This document shows, piece after piece, positions 35,905 to 43,802 of a stretch of DNA of 64,000 bases (positions are counted from its first letter, which is position 1; every line of letters begins with the position of its first letter). The position numbers were made by a program, and so were the translations under genes. The notes beneath the pieces were generated by a model. That model worked only from the letters and a program-made list of their open reading frames with translations. It was not told where the DNA came from and did not search any database. The DNA is from Skermanella pratensis (GTDB lineage: Bacteria > Pseudomonadota > Alphaproteobacteria > Azospirillales > Azospirillaceae): assembly GCF_008843145.1 (NCBI RefSeq), contig NZ_CP030265.1:1409001-1473000 (forward strand). The letters are read 5' to 3'.

Positions 35905-37110
35905 TCAGGTCTTTGTCAGCGCGGCGAGGGCCGCTTCATCACTGGCGGCCATGCCGGTCATGGTTTCAAGCGTCAGGTAACGATGTTGTAGTTGCCACTC
36001 GTCATTCTGCTCGAGAAGTACAGCACCAACAAGCCTGCGAACGCTGGCCTCGTTCGGGAAGATGCCGACGACATTGGTCCGGCGCTTGACTTCCTTGTTC
36101 AAGCGCTCGATCGGATTGGTCGAGTGCAACTTGCTACGATGGGGTTCAGGATAGTCCATGTAGGCGAGCACGTCGTGTTCGGCATCGTCGAGCAGGGCGG
36201 CGACCTTGTGAAAGCGCGGGCGGAGCTGATCGGCGACGTGGCGCCAGGCTTGTCCGGCAGTCTCGCGATCGGGCTGGACGAAGACCTGCCGGACAGCGGC
36301 CGAGACGACCGACTGCTGGCTTTTCGGCACATGGGCCAATAGCGATCTCATGAAATGCACCCGGCACCGTTGCCATGTGGCGCTCAGGACCTGCGTGATG
36401 GCCGCCTTGAGACCTTCGTGGGCGTCGGAGATCACCAGCTTCACGCCCTTCAGGCCGCGACGGACCAGACCACGCAGAAACTCGATCCAGAAGGTGGCGG
36501 CTTCAGATTGACCCAGGCCGAGCCCGAGGATTTCACGGCGGCCGTCCTGGTTGACGCCGGTGGCGATTATTGCCGCGATCGACACGATGCGGCCATTCTG
36601 GCGGACCTTGATGTAGGTCGCATCGAGCCAAAGGTAGGGCCACTCGCCATCCAGCGGCCGCTCGAGGAAGGACAGCACGCGGGTGTCGATGTCCTGGCAC
36701 AGCGCCGAGACCTGCGACTTGGAGATGCCGGTCATGCCCAGCGCCTGGACCAGGTCATCGACCTTGCGGGTGGACACGCCCTGGATCCACGCTTCCTGGA
36801 TCACGGCCGTCAGCGCCTTCTCGGTAGTTTTGCGGGGCTCCAGAAAAGCCGGAAAGTAGGTCCCCTGGCGCAGCTTCGGTATCTTCAGGTCGAGCGTGCC
36901 GAGCCGGGTTTCCAGCTGACGATCCCGATAGCCGTTGCGGTATGTGGTGCGCTCGTCGGAGCGCTCATGGCGCCCGGCGCCGATCAGGCCGTCGACCTCG
37001 AACTCCATCAGCCGCTGGAGCGTGTGAGCGGCGATGGCGCGCAGGAAGTCGCCATCGGTACTGGCCTGGATCTGGTCGAGCAGAAGTGTCATCGTATCCT
37101 TGGTCATCAT
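35905..37110 (-). CDS. IS256-family transposase
   Basis: 401 residues, the usual IS256 (mutator-like) length. Family features: LMEFEVDGLIGAGRHERS, RTTYRNGYRDR, the catalytic Asp in LWLDATYIKVR, the second Asp in LVISDAHEGL, the CxxH-type CRVHFMRS, and the C-terminal Glu region NPIERLNKEVKRR. It appears intact. The start follows the GGxATGATG context rather than the upstream open extension, which crosses the hairpin region. Confidence 0.95.
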   Translation of the reverse strand: MMTKDTMTLLLDQIQASTDGDFLRAIAAHTLQRLMEFEVDGLIGAGRHERSDERTTYRNGYRDRQLETRLGTLDLKIPKLRQGTYFPAFLEPRKTTEKALTAVIQEAWIQGVSTRKVDDLVQALGMTGISKSQVSALCQDIDTRVLSFLERPLDGEWPYLWLDATYIKVRQNGRIVSIAAIIATGVNQDGRREILGLGLGQSEAATFWIEFLRGLVRRGLKGVKLVISDAHEGLKAAITQVLSATWQRCRVHFMRSLLAHVPKSQQSVVSAAVRQVFVQPDRETAGQAWRHVADQLRPRFHKVAALLDDAEHDVLAYMDYPEPHRSKLHSTNPIERLNKEVKRRTNVVGIFPNEASVRRLVGAVLLEQNDEWQLQHRYLTLETMTGMAASDEAALAALTKT

Positions 37111-37200
37111 GCCTCTCTCGGGGTCTGGTCTCGTGTCGCAACTCGACCTTACCTGATGAGCGTGATGACCACCTCCGCGTCGTTGCGGCCCCAGGGGCGG

Positions 37201-37257
37201 AGGGTTGAGGCGGCCCGGGTTCCGCTCTGCGAGCTCCACCCGGGCCGCCTCAACCCT
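37201..37257. repeat. 20-bp hairpin in the IS256 leader
   Basis: The arms 37201-37220 (AGGGTTGAGGCGGCCCGGGT) and 37238-37257 are perfectly complementary with a 17-nt loop. It sits between the terminal repeat and the transposase start and could limit read-in transcription from outside the element. Confidence 0.75.
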
Positions 37258-37341
37258 TCAGGGGCCAATTTCCACCACTCCGCTGGACGTTACCTCGGGC
37301 AGTTTGTGATTCGGTTTCACCGCATTGATCTGCGGAGGGAC

Positions 37342-38411
37342 ATGATGGTGGCTGTTGCGATCCGACGAGACATCGAGGCCAGCGAGTTGCGGCGCCTTGC
37401 CCGCCTGGAGCGGGATGGTCGGGTATCCAGCCGGCTTCTGGCGCTGGCCGCGGTGCTCGATGGTGTCAGCCGCGAACAGGCCGCCCGCATCGGAGGAATG
37501 GATCGGCAGACCCTGCGCGACTGGGTTCACCGCTTCAACGAAGCGAGTGTGGCAGGCCTGCGCGACCGTGCCCGGTCGGGTCGGCCTTGCCTGCTGGCCG
37601 AGGAACTGCTCCCGGAGTTGGCCGCCCTGATCGCCGACGGCCCGCAGGTCGAGCGCGACGGTGTGGTCGAGTACCGCCTGTCCCATATCCGCGCGTTGTC
37701 GCTGCGGCACTTCGGCGCCGACTACAGCCAGGGTGGCATGCACGCCGTGTTGCGCCGGATGGGCTTTTCCTGGCTGAAGCCCCGGCCGATCCATCCCAAG
37801 ACCGATCTTGTGGCCCAGGAGACATTTAAAAAAACTTCGGCCAGACGCTGGCATGCATCCGTGATCAGCATCCCGAAGTCGAGCAGGTGGAGGTCTGGTT
37901 CCAGGACGAGGCCAGGGTCGGCCAGAAAGGCTCACTGACCCATCTGTGGGCCCCGACCGGCACGCGACCTCGAGCGGTGCGCGACCATCGCTTCAAGTCC
38001 GCCTACATCTTCGGCGCGGTTTGTCCGGAGCGCGACACCGGGGTGGCACTGGTGGTCAACCGGGTCAGCACCGAGGCGATGAACCTCATGCTCGCCGAGA
38101 TCAGCCAAGCCGTCGGCAAGGCCGCACATGCCGCCGTGCTGATCGACGGCGCCGGCTGGCACATCGCTAACGATCTCGAGGTGCCGGTCAACATCACTCT
38201 CGTCCCGCTGCCGCCCTACAGTCCGGAACTCAATGCCATTGAGCGTCTGTGGCAAGTCATGCGGGACACCCTGCTCTCACACCGCCTCTTCACCGATCTC
38301 AACCACATCATCGAAGTCTGCTGCACAACCTGGAATACTCTCATCGGCCAGCCTGGACGGATCCGGTCTACATGCGGTTACTCCTGGGCCGCACCAGTCA
38401 GAACTTCCTGA
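37342..38411 (+). CDS. IS630-family transposase expressed by probable -1 frameshift
   Basis: ORF A (37342-37938) carries the helix-turn-helix half (RIGGMDRQTLRDWVHRF, RARSGRP). ORF B, in the -1 frame to 38411, carries the DDE half (VWFQDEARVGQKG, LIDGAGWH, LPPYSPELNAIERLW). At 37825-37835 the sequence TTTAAAAAAAC holds an A-AAA-AAC slippery heptamer; a -1 shift there joins FKK to NFGQTLACIRDQHPE, restoring the normal family sequence. So this is probably one functional gene with programmed frameshifting rather than a pseudogene. The start follows GGAGGG. Confidence 0.85.
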
Positions 38412-38511
38412 ACTTGGTATTAGTGAACTCCCCACCATCTTTCCGCGCTTCAGCCTGAACTCGTGGTTTTTGATCAGGCGCTAGGATCGTACCGTCTTAC
38501 GCAGTGCTGCT

Positions 38512-38560
38512 ACCGGTTGGCTGAAGGCGTGTATCTGTCTGCACGGAACTTATGATCCAT
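38512..38560 (-). pseudogene. 5' fragment of a paralogue of the 34141-34842 gene
   Basis: From 38560 on the minus strand the frame reads M-D-H-K-F-R-A-D-R-Y-T-P-S-A-N-R and then a stop. It matches the start of the intact gene (MEQAFRASTPLSSPNRR) at the FRA and NR positions with the same spacing. The rest is missing, cut off near the IS630 element. Confidence 0.6.
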
Positions 38561-38715
38561 GGTAGAATGTTTCCCTGTCTAAAATTGAAGCTGTGCCCCG
38601 CGAGCAGATGGCGGGCACTGGTGCATCATGTAGATTGAGAGTTACAGGTGCCCGGCAATTGTAGTCCTTGCCGGGCACTGTCCAACTACGCCGCTTCACG
38701 CGTCAGGGCGGCTGC
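38540..38715. repeat. Diverged duplicate of an alpA-gene X junction, copy 2
   Basis: The counterpart of 34830-34996. Here the AlpA-like gene is whole and the downstream gene is reduced to its first 16 codons, the reverse of copy 1. Confidence 0.65.
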
Positions 38716-38958
38716 TTCGCGCCCGGCCAGCTTCCTGGCTAGCCATTCGAGGATTTCGGCTTCCAGCCAGGCTACCCGGTTGCAACCAAGATGGATACGG
38801 CGAGGGAACTCGCCTTTTTGCTCTAGGCGCCAGACATGCACGGCGCTGTACGGAATTTTGGCGGACAGTTCCTTCGCGGTTACCAGCTTGGGAACCGCCG
38901 ACGGCATTGGTGAGACCCCGCCTTTGGGAAAGGAAGGTTGGGTCGTTCGGTCGTCCAT
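38686..38958 (-). CDS. AlpA-like excisionase/transcriptional regulator
   Basis: 90 residues with the MerR-type winged helix of AlpA/excisionase proteins: LVTAKELSAKIPYSAVHVWRLEQKGEFPRRIHLG followed by VAWLEAEILEWLARK. In P4-like elements and PICIs, AlpA activates excision and the replication genes. It lies near the integrase at the island end, which fits that job. Confidence 0.87.
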   Translation of the reverse strand: MDDRTTQPSFPKGGVSPMPSAVPKLVTAKELSAKIPYSAVHVWRLEQKGEFPRRIHLGCNRVAWLEAEILEWLARKLAGREAAALTREAA

Positions 38959-39025
38959 GTTCGCTCCTGTAGGCTGGTGTTAGCCGACAGTAGCTTCCAG
39001 CTTCGGGTAGACGAAGGGGGGTCGT

Positions 39026-39631
39026 CTACCCGAGCAGTCCGGCCTCACGCAGCTGGACCACGTGCGCACCGACTCCGGCCTCGATCTGAAACTCAATCGA
39101 CTCCACTAGATCGCTCAGTGTCCGGCTATACGCACCTTTTCGATGGTTCTTCAAAAGTTCGTTGACCTGCTTGGACGTGAACCTCAGGTGGGCAGCCCCG
39201 ATCGCGATCACTTCCCGCCTTCGACCAGCAGGCGCCTTGTTGATCGCAGCGATGACCAGTGCGCGGGCATACTCCGTTTCGAGCGGCAGAGCGTTGCCGA
39301 CGCGCTGCGTGTGCGCCATTCGGTCCTCGGAAACACCCTTCAGTACGTTCTGCTGCGCATCTATCAAGTCATTGAGAGCCGGACAGACATGCCCCTGACT
39401 TTCCAGAAAGCTCCGGAAGGAGTAATTCAGCGCCAACCATAACTCCTGCTGCCGCCGTCGCCGTGCGACAGAATTTTCATCAGGTATGTTCCGCCAGTCA
39501 TGATTAAGTATCCCGATCTCCGCCAATAACGCTATCGCGGCATCTTCCAAACCTGGCGGAGGAGCACCCCTTGCGCTTAGTTCAGCCCGCTTGTGTAAGA
39601 CTTCGATGATCTTTGGAGGCTTGCGGCTCAT
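39026..39631 (-). CDS. Unknown helical island protein coupled to the integrase
   Basis: 201 residues from MSRKPPKIIE, whose ATG overlaps the integrase stop by 4 bp (ATGA). The protein is rich in Leu, Ala and Arg and predicted mostly helical, with no Cys pairs, signal or membrane segment. I do not recognise the family. Being translationally coupled behind the integrase and before alpA, it could be a recombination directionality or regulatory factor; this is context only. Confidence 0.65.
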   Translation of the reverse strand: MSRKPPKIIEVLHKRAELSARGAPPPGLEDAAIALLAEIGILNHDWRNIPDENSVARRRRQQELWLALNYSFRSFLESQGHVCPALNDLIDAQQNVLKGVSEDRMAHTQRVGNALPLETEYARALVIAAINKAPAGRRREVIAIGAAHLRFTSKQVNELLKNHRKGAYSRTLSDLVESIEFQIEAGVGAHVVQLREAGLLG

Positions 39632-40824
39632 GCCGGCCTCCGCAGCGGCTCTACATTTTCGATATGATCCGTGCGCCCCAGGGCGACCACGTAGCATGCC
39701 CATGCCTTCAGAGCCGTCTTGCGTTGGTCCAGATACTGACCCCGCTGGTAAACGGCGGCGATGCCGCGAACCGTGCTGCTGACGTGGTTCAGGATACGAT
39801 CGATCACGACTGGGTTGAGTCCTAAATCCTGACTGGCCATCGTCGCGAATGTCCGGCGCAGGTCATGGAAGCACCATCCGGTGACACCGCTGTCCGTCCC
39901 GAGCCGGGCGCGGGCACGGCTGAAGCCGCTGACGGAGGTGGTCAGCGTTGTCGTGAACAGGAACTCGACGTCATACCGGGGCAGGGTTCCCAGCACCTCC
40001 AGCGCGGCCGGGGCAAGATGGACAACGTGCTCGACACCGTTCTTGGCCCGTCCGCCTGGGATGGTCCAGATGCCTTTGTCAAGGTCGAACTCCGACCAGC
40101 GGGCGTCCGAGACTTCCCGGAGGCGCTGACCGGTCAGGATCAGTAACTGGGTCATCGGTCCGAAGGGATATCCTTCGCGGCCGGCAGCATTCCATACAAG
40201 GCGGAGCTCCTCCGGCGTTAGTACCCTGTCGCGTGACTGCTCGCTGCTCGGCGCCTCCATCGACGTCAGCGGGCTTGCGCTCACATAGTCGCGGCCGGCA
40301 GCCCAGGTGAACATCCGCCGCAACCGGCTAAACACCCGGTTTGCTTCCACAGGCGCGTGGCGATCGATGATGGCGTCGAGCAGTCGGTGGATGTCGGCCT
40401 TGCCGACCGCGGCGATATCCATCTGGCCGATCTGGGGCAAGACATCCTTCCGGAATGACCGTTCGACCTCGGCGGCGCTCCGATTGCAGGACTGGTCCCG
40501 CTTCAGCCACTCGGAAACCACCATTTCGACCGAACGCTTTGCTGTGGCGGCGGCCTTGGGCCTGGTGCCCTTGCGCAACTCGCCCAGTACCTTCACAGCT
40601 TCCAGCCTGGCGTTCGCCAGCGACATGGCTGGGAACTCGCCCAGGCGCCCCCTGACCAGCTTGCCATCGGCGCGGCCTAGGACGGACCAGGATTTCCTGC
40701 CGGTCGGCTCAACGCGCAGGCGCAGGCCCCGAACAGTGGCGTCGGGGTATTCGGTTCGGTCATTGGACGGCCGCACCTTGTCAACGAAGGTGGCGGTTAG
40801 AGGTTTTTCGGTGAGACGGGGCAC
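39628..40824 (-). CDS. Tyrosine-type integrase (P4-like)
   Basis: 398 residues. The N-terminus has the arm-binding DUF4102-type region (PLTATFVDKVRP, GLRLRVEPTGRKSW), then the SAM-like core-binding domain and the catalytic domain with Arg in TGQRLREVSDARW, HDLRRTFATM (HxxR) and nucleophile Tyr in AAVYQRGQY. It is transcribed inward from the right end, with its start about 170 bp from the 45-bp attachment repeat at 40992-41036. It would catalyse integration into tRNA-Arg. Confidence 0.95.
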   Translation of the reverse strand: MPRLTEKPLTATFVDKVRPSNDRTEYPDATVRGLRLRVEPTGRKSWSVLGRADGKLVRGRLGEFPAMSLANARLEAVKVLGELRKGTRPKAAATAKRSVEMVVSEWLKRDQSCNRSAAEVERSFRKDVLPQIGQMDIAAVGKADIHRLLDAIIDRHAPVEANRVFSRLRRMFTWAAGRDYVSASPLTSMEAPSSEQSRDRVLTPEELRLVWNAAGREGYPFGPMTQLLILTGQRLREVSDARWSEFDLDKGIWTIPGGRAKNGVEHVVHLAPAALEVLGTLPRYDVEFLFTTTLTTSVSGFSRARARLGTDSGVTGWCFHDLRRTFATMASQDLGLNPVVIDRILNHVSSTVRGIAAVYQRGQYLDQRKTALKAWACYVVALGRTDHIENVEPLRRPA

Positions 40825-40991
40825 ACAACACTCCTGACTGCGGGTAACATGCCGGGTAGCTTGGGTAACAAGTTCCTGCGTATTGGCATGTTCGTCAGTG
40901 TAAGCCCAGGCAAGCCTAAATGCCAGTAATGACTGGCATTTTGAAGATCGAATGTTCTTTCATGTAGGCCGATGAAAGATTGATCGACCGA

Positions 40992-41036
40992 CTTCTAAGC
41001 GGACGGTCGCTGGTTCGAATCCAGCAGGGCGCGCCA
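40992..41036 (+). repeat. att site (integrase side) of the genomic island
   Basis: Exact 45-bp copy of the tRNA-Arg(TCT) 3' half including CCA. The 5' half of the tRNA is absent, so this is an attachment scar and not a second tRNA gene. Confidence 0.93.
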
Positions 41037-41493
41037 TTTTCCAGGCATTCGGCAGCGGTCCCCACGGCGCTGTTCCCGGCACTATGGAGAGTACGGCACC
41101 GAGTGCTGCGCCCCTGCCGGCCAAAGTATCGGAATGACGTCGGCGGCGCTCGGTTAGATCGAAGCGCCATCGGGACGGCTGCCTTGAATGACAGCCCTGA
41201 CTCCGCCTGATCCTCGCTTTATGCGGTTTATGCGGTTTATGCGGTTGGCAATCGAGATGTTCCATCGCGGCCGAGAAGGGCCGGATATCGGTCAATCGAT
41301 AAATGGGGCATCCCGTTGCAGGCCGGCATTCAGGAGCGGACCACGGATCGGTTGGATGAGGGGGCACCTCGATAGCCCTGAACTCGATCACTTCAAAGAT
41401 ATGATGGAAAAATGAGAGGAAGCCGAAATGCTGCCTCTGTTAACCACATAGAATATTGCAAGAAATTTCCAAAGGCTCTAGAGAGTAAGGGTT
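41037..41493. other. Intergenic stretch right of the island
   Basis: No supported gene. It holds a tandem TTTATGCGG repeat (about three units, 41216-41245). This should be the original chromosome sequence downstream of tRNA-Arg. Confidence 0.5.
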
Positions 41494-43734
41494 GTGGATA
41501 ATAGGCGAATTTGCCTCGACAATTTCGTATTATTCTGGGAAAAGGCAAAGCCGATGGGTAGTTTTATATCAGTCAGGGATCGGCTTGTAACTCGTTCCTC
41601 ATGGCTGCACCAAAGCAGGTATTTTGATTCTGTTCTGCTATTTTTAATCTCAGCAATTATCGGAACCGTTACATTTTTAACTTTGGTTGGACCAAGGGCT
41701 TTGCGGCCGAGCAATATTGCCTGGTTTCAAAACACCGATGCAGTATTTCAATATCTGTCCTGGAAGTTCTTCGCCCAAACCCCTTGGGATCTTCCACTGG
41801 GCGTTAACCCCAGATACGGTCTCGAGTTTTCAAGTTCGATATTCTATTCGGATTCGATACCGATATTCGCATTATTATTCAAAATGACAGGGCTTGCGAG
41901 CGATGGCGAATTCCAATATTTCGGGATATGGATTCTTGCGTGTTTCTGCCTGCAGTTCCTTGCCGGCTATGTTCTTGTCGGCAGAATAACAAAGCAGGCA
42001 TGGCTTCGCGCTGTCAAGGCGATGTTCTTCGTTTTTGCGCCGATCATGGTCTGGCGGCTCGCCGGGCATTATGCGTTGCTCGCCCATTTTCTGCTCCTTT
42101 TCGCGCTCCACCTCAACTTGGTCGACCGCAAGGGATCCTCGCTGGCGGCATGGCCTTTGCTAATCGCAACGGCCGCCCTGACGCACGCTTATATTCTGGC
42201 CATGGTCCTGCCGCTGTGGGGCAGCGACGTTATCCGCCGCCTGTCCCGGGGGGACACGCTGACGCGGGAGGCTCTGGCCGAAGCCACGGTCGTACCGGCG
42301 GCGCTGGTCGCATCCCTTTGGGCCGCCGGATTCTTCGTGATGACGTCAGGCCTCGGGGAGGGCGGCTTCGGGCTTTACCGGATGGACATCCTGTCGCCGC
42401 TGAACCCCATGGGATGGTCCCATATCCTGCGGGAGCTACCCACCGATCCCGGCGAATACGAGGGATTCGGTTTCATCGGATTGGGAATGCTGCTCGCGAT
42501 ACTGCTGCTGATCGCGGGGAGGGTAGGGGGACGTTTCGCGCCCCTCGGCCCCCTCGGCCTGCCGGCGCCTCTCCTGGCCGTCATCTGCGTCCTTGCCCTG
42601 GTTGCCCTGACGAACAGGCCCAGTCTCGGTCCGTGGCAGATCGTCATCCCGCTGCCGGAAACGGTCCTAGACATGTTCTCCGTGGTCAGGGCGTCGGGCA
42701 GGTTCATCTGGCCGGCCATCTATCTCGTGTTCTTCGTCACCTTCCTGATCGCCGTCCGGACCTATGGGGAGCGCCGGGCCGGCGCCGTGCTGGCCGTCTG
42801 CCTGGTCATCCAGATCGTCGATACGAGCGCGGCTTGGCACGGCATGCGCGTTACCAAGATGGTGACGCCCTCGTCGCACTGGGGCGCTTCGGGCGGCTCC
42901 GCCTTCTGGTCCAGCGCCTCCGGGCACTATGCCAACATCCGGGCTTTCCCGCCGGGGAACGGCCTTGAGCGTTGGAACGAGATTTCCCTGACCGCGGCGA
43001 ACAGCGGCATGGGGACCACTGCCGCGTTCTTTGCCCGCGTGGATCCCGAGAAACTGGCGGCTGCCCAGGCCAAGGCGCTCTCCGACATCAAGGCCGGCAC
43101 CTACGAACCGGACTCCCTCTATGTCCTGAACAACGGCTGGGCGCTGGGGGCGCTCCTGTCACTCGATCCGTCGAAGGATCTTCTGGCGCGGGTCGACGGC
43201 TTCAACGTCCTGGCACCAGGCTATGGGCGTTGCGGCGGCTGCCCGCCGCTAAAACCGCTCGAGGCCGCCGATCTCGCGGCGGAGGTTCCGATGGGAAGCG
43301 ACATCCTGTTCGGTTTAGCCGGTTCCGGACCCGCCTTCCAGCTGGACGGCTGGTTTGCCCCGGAAATTTGGGGAACATGGACCGACGGGAAGAACTCGAA
43401 CTTGGTCCTTCCACTGCCGGCCGGTGCGGGTGCCCGGCCGCTACGCCTGTCGCTCAACGCGCAAGGCATATTCGCCAAGGAACGCACCTCCCAGATCGTC
43501 ACGGTTTCCGTCAACGACGTGGCTGTCGGCGAGATCCGCTTCGACGACATCCTCAGCAATGGATGGCACACGCTCTCCATCCCCGTAAGCGCGCTCCTGC
43601 GAAACCGGCAAGGCCTGCTGGGCATCTCGTTCGAGGTCGATCAGCCGATACGGCCGGCGGATATCGGAATGGGAGAGGATAGGCGCGAACTCGGCATGGG
43701 GCTGGTCGCGATGCGCCTGGACGCCGAACCCTAG
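41494..43734 (+). CDS. Large polytopic membrane protein (DUF6311-like)
   Basis: 746 residues from a GTG preceded by AAGGG; an ATG 20 codons later is also possible. About ten hydrophobic helices span residues 45-440 (for example SVLLFLISAIIGTVTFL, FGIWILACFCLQFLAG), followed by a soluble C-terminal region of about 280 residues ending in a beta-rich part (SQIVTVSVNDVAVGEIRF). The layout resembles integral membrane glycosyltransferase-like families such as DUF6311, which may act on cell-surface polysaccharide. No catalytic residue can be named. The AT-rich 5' end contrasts with the GC-rich remainder. Confidence 0.65.
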   Translation: MDNRRICLDNFVLFWEKAKPMGSFISVRDRLVTRSSWLHQSRYFDSVLLFLISAIIGTVTFLTLVGPRALRPSNIAWFQNTDAVFQYLSWKFFAQTPWDLPLGVNPRYGLEFSSSIFYSDSIPIFALLFKMTGLASDGEFQYFGIWILACFCLQFLAGYVLVGRITKQAWLRAVKAMFFVFAPIMVWRLAGHYALLAHFLLLFALHLNLVDRKGSSLAAWPLLIATAALTHAYILAMVLPLWGSDVIRRLSRGDTLTREALAEATVVPAALVASLWAAGFFVMTSGLGEGGFGLYRMDILSPLNPMGWSHILRELPTDPGEYEGFGFIGLGMLLAILLLIAGRVGGRFAPLGPLGLPAPLLAVICVLALVALTNRPSLGPWQIVIPLPETVLDMFSVVRASGRFIWPAIYLVFFVTFLIAVRTYGERRAGAVLAVCLVIQIVDTSAAWHGMRVTKMVTPSSHWGASGGSAFWSSASGHYANIRAFPPGNGLERWNEISLTAANSGMGTTAAFFARVDPEKLAAAQAKALSDIKAGTYEPDSLYVLNNGWALGALLSLDPSKDLLARVDGFNVLAPGYGRCGGCPPLKPLEAADLAAEVPMGSDILFGLAGSGPAFQLDGWFAPEIWGTWTDGKNSNLVLPLPAGAGARPLRLSLNAQGIFAKERTSQIVTVSVNDVAVGEIRFDDILSNGWHTLSIPVSALLRNRQGLLGISFEVDQPIRPADIGMGEDRRELGMGLVAMRLDAEP

Positions 43735-43749
43735 GGCGGAAAGGGCCAA

Positions 43750-43788
43750 GCGGACCGGCCTTCCCCTGACGGGTGAAGGCCGGTCCGC
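43750..43788. terminator. Hairpin between convergent genes
   Basis: GCGGACCGGCCTTC at 43750-43763 pairs perfectly with GAAGGCCGGTCCGC at 43775-43788 between the convergent membrane-protein gene and treY. There is no U tract, so it is terminator-like only. Confidence 0.55.
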
Positions 43789-43802
43789 CTGGCGGAGCGA
43801 TA

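Larger units (their letters stand above)
35858..37288. mobile_element. IS256-family insertion sequence
   Basis: Bounded by imperfect terminal inverted repeats: 35858-35882 (GTCCGTCAAGCTGGTGTAAATTAGG) and the complement of 37264-37288, sharing GTCC, TGGTG and AAATT at the same offsets. Length about 1.43 kb, normal for the family. No clear target duplication was identified by eye. Confidence 0.75.

Noticed and set aside
37342-37938. IS630 transposase as a simple frameshifted pseudogene
   Set aside because: A slippery heptamer lies in the right register exactly at the junction, so programmed frameshifting is the simpler reading.
40992-41036. Apparent second tRNA-Arg
   Set aside because: Only the 3' half is present; no acceptor 5' strand or D-arm. 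It is the attachment repeat.
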